From Bacteroidales bacterium (GTDB lineage: Bacteria > Bacteroidota > Bacteroidia > Bacteroidales > JAGONC01), in assembly GCA_028716265.1 (NCBI GenBank), contig JAQUQD010000013.1, positions 1-52,451 on the forward strand: a DNA stretch of 52,451 bases. Direction: 5' to 3'. Shown here piece by piece: positions 34,729 to 40,906 of the stretch (the stretch's first letter is position 1; each line of letters begins with the position of its first letter). The notes under the pieces were generated by a model. It was given only the letters and a program-made list of their open reading frames with translations. It was not told the origin of the DNA and did no database searches. The position numbers were made by a program, and so were the translations under genes.

Positions 34729-35594
34729 TCGATTGAATCCATTTGTAACAGTTCGTCATTGGTGTATTGACTCCCGGTAGTATCCGTTGTCTGGTAACGT
34801 CTGACCAGTGACTCGAAATTGAAATTTCTCTCTGAGCGAAGCCATAGATGAACCTCTGATCCTATAGTGGCACTCAGACTGCCCGTGAACTCAGGTGCCT
34901 GCCTGTAAACACGGTAGAACTCCGCTTCATCCTGATCCAGTAAACGAATGCTCCCAACATTCAACGCGGCTTTGTGCAAGGTCAGTGAGGCTTGATCAAG
35001 TGTCATTCCAGTGACCAGAGGGACCGGAACATCGGTTTGGTCTGAGCTTTTACCGACGATTAAGTCAATGGTCGACTCCTTGTGCACAACCGTTCCCGGC
35101 TCAAGGGTGTCATTGTCATAGATCTGGTACTTGATCAAATTACCGCTTTCAATATCGGGATCCGTTACAAACGTCAGCTTGCCAGACTTCAATCCGTAGG
35201 TCTCAAGCAGTGACGCGGCCTGTCGGAGCGATAGGTCCCTCAGGTCAGGCATCTCGATTTTTTCCGGAAGCTTCGCCACAACGGTCAGGTAAACGTTTCT
35301 CCCTTTCTTCACCGGGGAGTTGGGAACAGGATCCTGCAACAGGATGCTGCCAGGACTGTTTTTGGTGTTGTAGACCGAGTCGATAACGGTGAACTTGAAT
35401 TTATAGGTGTCCTCATACGTTCCCAACTCATCAACGGTCTTTCCTGTGAAATCGGGAAGGGAGATGCTTTGCCCGTGCAGTGTATAGTTGTCAAGCAGTT
35501 TAAAGACCAAAAGGGCCAGGCCAATGGTCAGCAGGATCGCAATGAGTAAATGTTTGAAAAAAGTTTTGCTCGCTAAAAACCGCAGGAAGTTCAT
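34725..35594 (-). CDS. PASTA-domain membrane protein
   Basis: A 289-residue protein with a short cytoplasmic start and one helix (about 14-34, LLIAILLTIGLALLVFKLL). Three extracellular PASTA repeats follow, about 42-110 (SLPDFTGKTVDELG), 112-187 (EMPDLRDLSLRQAASLLETYGL) and 188-255 (PVPLVTGMTLDQASLTLHKAAL). PASTA domains bind peptidoglycan stem peptides or muropeptides in kinases and penicillin-binding proteins, but here no kinase or transpeptidase domain is attached. It is divergent from ddl, consistent with a cell-wall theme. A TAnnTTTG box lies 76 bases upstream. Confidence 0.88.
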   Translation of the reverse strand: MNFLRFLASKTFFKHLLIAILLTIGLALLVFKLLDNYTLHGQSISLPDFTGKTVDELGTYEDTYKFKFTVIDSVYNTKNSPGSILLQDPVPNSPVKKGRNVYLTVVAKLPEKIEMPDLRDLSLRQAASLLETYGLKSGKLTFVTDPDIESGNLIKYQIYDNDTLEPGTVVHKESTIDLIVGKSSDQTDVPVPLVTGMTLDQASLTLHKAALNVGSIRLLDQDEAEFYRVYRQAPEFTGSLSATIGSEVHLWLRSERNFNFESLVRRYQTTDTTGSQYTNDELLQMDSID

Positions 35595-35669
35595 CTGTTG
35601 AGAATAGCCTGTTTTCAGAGGTTAAATATACTGGTTAACTTGAAAAATCGTTAAATATTGTTCGCGGCG

Positions 35670-35677
35670 CAAAGATA
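35670..35677 (-). promoter_or_regulatory. -7 box of the PASTA gene
   Basis: Minus strand TATCTTTG in the gap between the divergent PASTA and ddl genes. The upstream element is not clear. Confidence 0.42.
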
Positions 35678-35716
35678 CAAATTATGTCATTACCTTTACG
35701 GGGCAATAACCAGGTT

Positions 35717-36694
35717 ATGAAAAAGCGGATTGCACTCGTTACTGGTGGTTATTCGGGTGAACGAGAAATCTCACTTAAAAGCGGGCAGGAAGTTTACAGG
35801 CATATCGACCGGTCGGTGTTCGATGTGTACATGATCCATATTGGTCAGGAAAACTGGTTTTATATCACCGATACCGGAGACCGGTATCCTGTCGACAGGA
35901 ATGACTTCTCTGTTTCGGTGGAAGGCAATCGACACACATTCGATTGCGTGTTCATTGCCATACACGGCACACCTGGAGAAGATGGAAAGCTCCAGGGGTA
36001 TTTCGATCTGTTAAACATACCCTACACCTCCTGCGGCCGGACTACTTCCAGTGTCACGTTCAATAAATTTTTCACCAACAGGATAGCCCGGGCGATAGGA
36101 GTCCGGACTCCTGATGCTCTTTTTTTTACATCGGAACAGCCGGTTGATCACCAGCAGATCATCCGGACACTAGGTCTGCCCTGTTTTGTCAAACCCAATA
36201 ACGGAGGCTCCAGCGTGGGCATCTCCCGCGTCGAGGTGCCTGGTGATCTGGACCTGGCCATCCATAAGGCTTTCCATGAAGACAGCGAGATTGTGATCGA
36301 AGCGTATCTTCCCGGGTTTGAGCTTACCTGCGGGATGTTACGCTCCGGAGGCCGGCTGATCGTTTTTCCGCTGACAAAGATCATCAGCCGAAAAGTCTTT
36401 TTCGACTATGAAGCAAAATACACGGATGGTATGGCTGAGGAGATCACACCTGCACCCGTGGATGACGGACTTAGGGACAGGTGCCAGGAGCTGTCGCGGT
36501 ATTTGTATCAACAACTGAATTGCCGCGGAATAGTCCGGTTTGATTATATTGTCAGCGGGGAGGATCTGTATTTCCTTGAAGTGAACACCATTCCCGGTTT
36601 TACCCGGAACAGCATCGTGCCCAAAATGGCGATCGCCATGGGATTGTCGCTAACAGAGCTTTACACCATGGCCATCGAAGATGCGTTAAGATAG
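35717..36694 (+). CDS. ddl: D-alanine--D-alanine ligase
   Basis: This ATP-grasp enzyme makes the D-Ala-D-Ala dipeptide for peptidoglycan precursors. I start at the ATG at 35717 (MKKRIALVTGGYSGEREISLKSG, 325 residues); an upstream ATG at 35684 would add eleven atypical residues. Seen motifs are IHGTPGEDGKLQGYFDLLNIPYT, the ATP-binding KPNNGGSSVGISRV, YEAKYTDG and EVNTIPGFTRNSIVPKM near the C-terminus. It is divergent from the PASTA gene and its 3' end overlaps the convergent rdgB gene by 34 bases. Confidence 0.95.
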   Translation: MKKRIALVTGGYSGEREISLKSGQEVYRHIDRSVFDVYMIHIGQENWFYITDTGDRYPVDRNDFSVSVEGNRHTFDCVFIAIHGTPGEDGKLQGYFDLLNIPYTSCGRTTSSVTFNKFFTNRIARAIGVRTPDALFFTSEQPVDHQQIIRTLGLPCFVKPNNGGSSVGISRVEVPGDLDLAIHKAFHEDSEIVIEAYLPGFELTCGMLRSGGRLIVFPLTKIISRKVFFDYEAKYTDGMAEEITPAPVDDGLRDRCQELSRYLYQQLNCRGIVRFDYIVSGEDLYFLEVNTIPGFTRNSIVPKMAIAMGLSLTELYTMAIEDALR

Positions 36695-37281
36695 TCCATC
36701 AGCTTGCGAAAAGCCCTGTACCGGTGACTGACCTGGTTCTTCTGCTCCAGGTTCATTTCAGCAAAGGTTTGATTGAATCCGTCAGGCAAAAAGATCGGGT
36801 CGTATCCGAAACCTTCCGTGCCCCTTTTTTCGGTGATGATCGTTCCCTGTGCGACTCCTTCAAACTGAGCCTCCTTCCTGTCGATAATGAGGGATATGAC
36901 CGTGCGGAACCTGGCTCTGCGGTTCAAGGAGCCTTCCAACTCCCGGAGCACTTTGTCCATGTTCTTATCAAAATTCTTTTCTTCCCCTGCATAACGGGCA
37001 GAGATGACGCCCGGGCGATTGCCGAGGGCCTTCACCTCAAGGCCGGTATCATCTGCAAAGCAGGGGATTCCAGCAATCCTGTAAACCGTCCATGCCTTGA
37101 GTGAGGCGTTCCCTTCCAGGGTGTCCATAGTTTCGGGGATATCCTCAAGGTAACCGATATCCTTCAGACTAAGCAGCTGGTACCGGTTCAGGTGTGGGAA
37201 ATAACGCTGTGTACTTGCAAAAAGATCCCTTATCTCGGTTAGTTTATGATGGTTTTGAGTTACAAAAACCAGACGGGTCAT
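36661..37281 (-). CDS. rdgB: dITP/XTP pyrophosphatase (RdgB/HAM1)
   Basis: This enzyme hydrolyses non-canonical purine triphosphates (dITP, XTP) to monophosphates, cleaning the nucleotide pool. I choose the ATG at 37281 (MTRLVFVTQNHHKLTEI, 206 residues), one base after the FKBP stop; the longer frame overlaps FKBP. Motifs are the N-terminal TQNHHKL (usually TxNxxK), FADDTGLEV, GVISARYAG, GFGYDPIFLPDG and the C-terminal SHRYRAFRKL. The last 34 bases overlap ddl on the opposite strand, adding a short tail NASSMAMV. It is co-transcribed behind the FKBP gene. Confidence 0.93.
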   Translation of the reverse strand: MTRLVFVTQNHHKLTEIRDLFASTQRYFPHLNRYQLLSLKDIGYLEDIPETMDTLEGNASLKAWTVYRIAGIPCFADDTGLEVKALGNRPGVISARYAGEEKNFDKNMDKVLRELEGSLNRRARFRTVISLIIDRKEAQFEGVAQGTIITEKRGTEGFGYDPIFLPDGFNQTFAEMNLEQKNQVSHRYRAFRKLMDYLNASSMAMV

Positions 37282-37282
37282 G

Positions 37283-38017
37283 TTATTCAAAACTAAGTAA
37301 CTCGATCTCGAAGATAAGAGTTGAACCAGGGGGTATCGGACCAACACCCTGGTCTCCGTAACCAAGGTGGGGTGGGATATAAAGAATGCATTTTCCTCCG
37401 GGTTTCATTAGTTGAAGCCCTTCCGTCCATCCCGGTATGACGCCATCCAGCTGAAATGTCAGCGGTTGTCCCCTGTCGTAGGATGAATCGAATACACTGC
37501 CATCGATCAATGTGCCCTTATAGTGAACCGTCACTTTGGATGTGGGAACTGGATTTGAACCTTCACCTTCCTGGATCATTTTGTACTGCAAGCCGCTGGG
37601 TAATTCCATTACGCCACTATTCTTGCGGTTTTCAGCCAGGAATGCGGCAGTGGCAGCCTTGTTCTGTTCGAGGATAACATTATCCTCCTTTTGTTTTTCA
37701 GCAGAAAGCGTCGTCTGGTAGATGGTCATGAGCGAGTCGGTTTGCTCTCTGGTGAATAAGCTTGCACTTCCGTTAAATCCATCGCGGATGGCGGAGGTCA
37801 GAATATCCAGGTTGACTTCCTTCATGAATCCTGGTAATCGTACCCCAAGATCATGACCCACCAGATAGCTTATCGTGTCCATCCAAGTGGTCAGCACTAT
37901 GTGCTCTACCCTGGGCTCTGTTTTGACTTCCCTGGCTTTACCTTTCTTTTGGGCCTCAGCCGCATTCGTCCAGATCAACGCACTGACTATGAGTAGAATT
38001 AATGATTTCTTCTTCAT
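37283..38017 (-). CDS. exported FKBP-type peptidyl-prolyl isomerase
   Basis: This is a periplasmic or surface folding helper. I choose the ATG at 38017 (MKKKSLILLIVSALIWTNAAEAQKK, 244 residues), which gives a clean signal peptide. An N-terminal FKBP dimerisation-type region (about 45-135) precedes the catalytic FKBP domain (about 140-244): KVTVHYKGTLIDGSVFDSSYDRG, FQLDGVIPGWTEGLQLMKPGGK, IPPHLGYGDQGVGPIPPGSTLIFEIELL. The Mip/FkpA-like layout is complete. It is first in a pair with rdgB. The promoter faces that of the MnmD-like gene. Confidence 0.93.
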   Translation of the reverse strand: MKKKSLILLIVSALIWTNAAEAQKKGKAREVKTEPRVEHIVLTTWMDTISYLVGHDLGVRLPGFMKEVNLDILTSAIRDGFNGSASLFTREQTDSLMTIYQTTLSAEKQKEDNVILEQNKAATAAFLAENRKNSGVMELPSGLQYKMIQEGEGSNPVPTSKVTVHYKGTLIDGSVFDSSYDRGQPLTFQLDGVIPGWTEGLQLMKPGGKCILYIPPHLGYGDQGVGPIPPGSTLIFEIELLSFE

Positions 38018-38038
38018 GGTCTTTATTTTAAGAAGGCG

Positions 38039-38066
38039 CAAAGATAAGTGTTTTCTACATTTGCAA
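38039..38066 (-). promoter_or_regulatory. promoter of FKBP-rdgB
   Basis: Minus strand TTG (38064-38066), 17 bases, TATCTTTG (38039-38046), 21 bases before the ATG at 38017. Its -33 element directly abuts the plus-strand -7 box at 38056-38063. Confidence 0.6.
38056..38063 (+). promoter_or_regulatory. -7 box of the MnmD-like gene
   Basis: Plus strand TACATTTG, 30 bases upstream of the chosen ATG at 38094. No strong TTG lies at the expected upstream distance. Confidence 0.48.
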
Positions 38067-38093
38067 CCGGATGAACCTGAAAAATTGAATCCG

Positions 38094-38783
38094 ATGCAAA
38101 TGAATGTTGTCCGGACAGCTGACGGATCTTCAACCCTGTATGTTGCGGAACTGAACGAACACTATCACTCTATCTATGGTGCGGTAAGGGAATCCAGTCA
38201 TGTCTTCATAGCCTGCGGGCTCATGTCATTGCCTGCAGGAATGCATACCGTCCGCATCTTTGAAATGGGATTTGGCACGGGGCTGAATGCTTTTTTAACG
38301 TACTACCATGCGATCGGTGGTGATAAAGAGATACGGTATACCGCTGTTGATGCTTTTCCGATTGGGCAGGATGATATATCCCAGCTGAATTATCCCGGAT
38401 ACCTTGGTTATCCGGACGCTGGTGAAGTTTATCAAAGGATAACGGGATCAATATGGGGGGAACCTGTTGACATCGGCAGTCATTTTTCACTCCTTAAGAT
38501 TGTGGCAAGGATCGAGGAATATGATTTCCATGATTTCTATGATCTGGTCTATTATGACGCTTTTTCTCCTGAGGTTCAGCCAGAATGCTGGGAGCCGGAG
38601 ATCTTTTTCAGGATTCATCAGCACATGAATCCGGGTGGTATCCTCGTTACCTATTCCTCAAAGGGTGCGGTGAGGAGGGCGCTGACTCAGGCCGGATTCA
38701 TCGTTGAGAAGCTTCCCGGACCGCCGGGCAAACGGGAGATCCTCAGGGGAAAAACAGGGAAAAGTAGAAACGATGTAGTATGA
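38094..38783 (+). CDS. MnmD-like tRNA wobble-uridine methyltransferase
   Basis: A 229-residue AdoMet-dependent methyltransferase of the MnmC N-domain/MnmD type, which methylates 5-aminomethyl-2-thiouridine at the tRNA wobble position. The family stretches are HYHSIYGAVRESSHVFI, the AdoMet loop EMGFGTGLNAFLTY and the catalytic YYDAFSPEVQPECWEP. They are followed by TYSSKGAVRRAL and LPGPPGKREILRG. The C-terminal FAD domain of MnmC is absent, as in MnmD. The start at 38094 (MQMNVVR) is chosen because the promoter box lies just upstream; the open frame itself continues further but overlaps FKBP. Confidence 0.88.
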   Translation: MQMNVVRTADGSSTLYVAELNEHYHSIYGAVRESSHVFIACGLMSLPAGMHTVRIFEMGFGTGLNAFLTYYHAIGGDKEIRYTAVDAFPIGQDDISQLNYPGYLGYPDAGEVYQRITGSIWGEPVDIGSHFSLLKIVARIEEYDFHDFYDLVYYDAFSPEVQPECWEPEIFFRIHQHMNPGGILVTYSSKGAVRRALTQAGFIVEKLPGPPGKREILRGKTGKSRNDVV

Positions 38784-38858
38784 AGGATGAAGAATGTAGT
38801 ATGAAGAATGTAGTATTAAATATTTCATATTTCATTCTACATTCTTCATCCTTCATAC
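38779..38858. repeat. long perfect inverted repeat built from heptamers
   Basis: Two perfect 22-base arms (38779-38800 and 38837-38858) are separated by 36 bases. Each arm is itself made of seven-base units (GAAGGAT, GAAGAAT, GTAGTAT and their complements). It begins on the MnmD stop codon and ends eight bases before the acylphosphatase stop. It could act as a bidirectional terminator, although no T-run follows. Confidence 0.85.
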
Positions 38859-38865
38859 GGACGGC

Positions 38866-39132
38866 TCACTTGATAGTAAATCCGGTGAAATTTCTGGGTT
38901 CCTGGTCCATGATCTCAATGTTTTCAACGATGGCCCAGGGAGGACCGTCGTGGCACCAGCGGATGAATGATTCGACCGTTTCTTCCGGTCCTTCTGCTTC
39001 AATATGGACACTGCCGTCCGGCCTGTTCTGTACATAACCCTTAACATTATGCAACCGTGCCTGCTGCAGGGTATAATAGCGAAAACTGACTCCCTGCACC
39101 CGTCCATATATACAGATGGAAACCGATCGCAT
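38866..39132 (-). CDS. acyP: acylphosphatase
   Basis: A small enzyme (88 residues) that hydrolyses carboxyl-phosphate bonds. It has the canonical ferredoxin-like fold signature: SICIYGRVQGVSFRYYTLQQA with the catalytic Arg, then GYVQNRPDGSVHIEAEGPEE with the catalytic Asn. It starts one base after the stop of the unknown 189-residue gene and is convergent with the MnmD-like gene across a hairpin. Length and motifs are normal. Confidence 0.93.
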   Translation of the reverse strand: MRSVSICIYGRVQGVSFRYYTLQQARLHNVKGYVQNRPDGSVHIEAEGPEETVESFIRWCHDGPPWAIVENIEIMDQEPRNFTGFTIK

Positions 39133-39133
39133 G

Positions 39134-39703
39134 TTATGGGGATAAGCGCTTCATCATCAATGAAGTAACCTTATCAAACAGTTGATGAGGGGTAAACAGG
39201 CGCCAGTCAAGATCGTTCAGTTTGCCGCCAAATGCGATATAATAATCGACATTGGCATTCTGGAACTCCCGTATTACATGGTCGCGGAAGTTGATAGCCG
39301 CGATCCAGCCTTTCTCGATATCCTCAAACCATTCCTGGTAGTAGTCATCATCAGAGAAATGGTAATTGAGTATATTTTCCCCGATCAGGATGAACTTGTC
39401 GATGCCGTGGCTTATCAGATGCTCGATGATATTACGTTTGAGGTACATGATGTCGTTGTTGATGGCATCATTCCATTCGCCGATCATTTCGATGATACAG
39501 TATCCCAGGGCATAGTCAGTGAAAAGGATCTTGATGTACAGGGTAGGAGAGCCGATTTCGTCCCATTGGGGATGAATATAATAATTATAAACGCAATTGC
39601 TGAACTCGAATTCGCTGTATTCCTTTCCGTAGAATGGCGACCATTCGTCTTCTGAGGCTACATACTCGTGCCTCCATGCATAAAAAGGTTCAATGGTATG
39701 CAC
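39134..39703 (-). CDS. conserved protein of unknown function
   Basis: A 189-residue acidic, aromatic-rich soluble protein (MHTIEPFYAWRHEYVASEDEWSPFYG; YIHPQWDEIGSPTLYIKILFTDY; HGIDKFILIGENILNYHFSDDDYYQEWFEDIE). No signal, membrane segment or recognisable catalytic motif is present. It has two alternating hydrophobic strand/helix blocks, which suggests an alpha/beta fold. It is immediately followed by acyP (one base apart), so the two are probably co-transcribed from the TAnnTTTG box 21 bases upstream. I recognise no family name. Confidence 0.78.
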   Translation of the reverse strand: MHTIEPFYAWRHEYVASEDEWSPFYGKEYSEFEFSNCVYNYYIHPQWDEIGSPTLYIKILFTDYALGYCIIEMIGEWNDAINNDIMYLKRNIIEHLISHGIDKFILIGENILNYHFSDDDYYQEWFEDIEKGWIAAINFRDHVIREFQNANVDYYIAFGGKLNDLDWRLFTPHQLFDKVTSLMMKRLSP

Positions 39704-39723
39704 TCATTGGCTACTTGGTGAGG

Positions 39724-39731
39724 CAAAGATA
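39724..39731 (-). promoter_or_regulatory. -7 box of the 189-residue gene and acyP
   Basis: Minus strand TATCTTTG, 21 bases before the ATG at 39703. Two TTGCAGG heptamers lie upstream at 39757-39770. Confidence 0.45.
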
Positions 39732-39815
39732 ACGCATATTGGGGTGAAGTGTCTTATTGCAGGTTGCAGGTTGAATATCAAATCAGAAATTAACCTGCAC
39801 CCTTTAACAAGAATC

Positions 39816-40793
39816 TTAGTTGCATTTCAGCACGGTCTCGATCTGGTATTTAGCTGACTCCAGGTAATTCCCGAACAGGGCATTCTTATACGATACGCAT
39901 GCGGAGGTGTTTTCTCCCTTTCCCAGGTAGGCGTTTCCCAGCTCGTAGTAGAATTTCGCTTTCGTTTCGCTGGCCGATTCCTTTTCCAGTGCGATCCCCT
40001 CATTTGCCGCCTCGATGGCTGCATCCCATTGAGAATCCTTATTGTGGCAGAGTGCCAGGAGATAGAAAACATCGGACTTGGGTTCGCCGTAGGTTCTGGA
40101 CAGGTTCAACAGGGGTATGGCCTGCTGAAAATTGCCTGCCTTGACGGCTTTATTCCCGTTCACCAGCAGGTTGTCCCTGACCACATTGCCTGCAGTGGTG
40201 GCTGTTTTTTCATCATTGGATAACCTGGCATATACAATGGCCTTATCCATGGCCGCGATCATTGCATCGGTATTGTCCTGCTTTTTGTAAACCAGTCCTT
40301 TGGTCAGATACGCCTTGGCGTATGTCGAATCGTAGGAGAGTGCCCGGTCGAAGCATAGAAGAGCGCTGTCATATTTTTCACTTTTGTAAAGATCATTGCC
40401 CTGGCTGAAATAGAGCTTAGGGACAATTTCATTTACTTTGGCCGCTATCTCTTTGTTTCCTGCCTTCTCCGCGAGTTCAATGGCCATAATGTAATTGGGA
40501 ATAGCTTCAGCAATGTTCTTAGCCTTATACAGATCCGCAGCATAATTGATCTGAAGACGTGGCAGCTGTGTTTCGATCATATTTCTGAGGGTATCAGCTT
40601 CAGCTCCTACTTTCAGCGCCATTTCATGCGCAAGGTTGAATTTGTCGATGGCAGTTTTCAGGTCGGTGTTGGCCAATGCAACACCTGCATTGTACGTATT
40701 GATGACATCCTCTTTGGTCTGGGCGGTAAGGAACACCGTCGAACCGGCAAGTAACGTGACCATCAGGGCACGGTAAAACGATAACACTCTCAT
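39816..40793 (-). CDS. exported TPR protein
   Basis: A 325-residue protein with a signal peptide (MRVLSFYRALMVTLLAGSTVFLTAQ) and at least five tetratricopeptide-like repeats. Clear ones are around NTYNAGVALANTDLKTAIDKFNLA, YAADLYKAKNIAEAIPNYIMAIELA, GNDLYKSEKYDSALLCFDRALSYDSTYAKAYLTKGLVYKKQ and YELGNAYLGKGENTSACVSYKNAL. It probably acts as a periplasmic or surface protein-interaction scaffold. It stands alone with a TAnnTTTG box 55 bases upstream. No partner can be named. Confidence 0.85.
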   Translation of the reverse strand: MRVLSFYRALMVTLLAGSTVFLTAQTKEDVINTYNAGVALANTDLKTAIDKFNLAHEMALKVGAEADTLRNMIETQLPRLQINYAADLYKAKNIAEAIPNYIMAIELAEKAGNKEIAAKVNEIVPKLYFSQGNDLYKSEKYDSALLCFDRALSYDSTYAKAYLTKGLVYKKQDNTDAMIAAMDKAIVYARLSNDEKTATTAGNVVRDNLLVNGNKAVKAGNFQQAIPLLNLSRTYGEPKSDVFYLLALCHNKDSQWDAAIEAANEGIALEKESASETKAKFYYELGNAYLGKGENTSACVSYKNALFGNYLESAKYQIETVLKCN

Positions 40794-40848
40794 TTTTAAT
40801 CTTTTTTATTAAACCTACTATGAATTTTACTACTCATGAAAAAGTTGG

Positions 40849-40856
40849 CAAAGATA
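40849..40856 (-). promoter_or_regulatory. -7 box of the TPR gene
   Basis: Minus strand TATCTTTG, 55 bases before the ATG at 40793. No matching -33 element is evident. Confidence 0.42.
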
Positions 40857-40906
40857 ATAAAAATCTCAAATTTGGGCGTTTTCCACTCAATTTCTATGCC
40901 AGAAGT

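Noticed and set aside
37875-38093. Longer N-terminus for the MnmD-like protein
   Set aside because: It overlaps FKBP and its promoter, and family-like sequence starts only after 38094.
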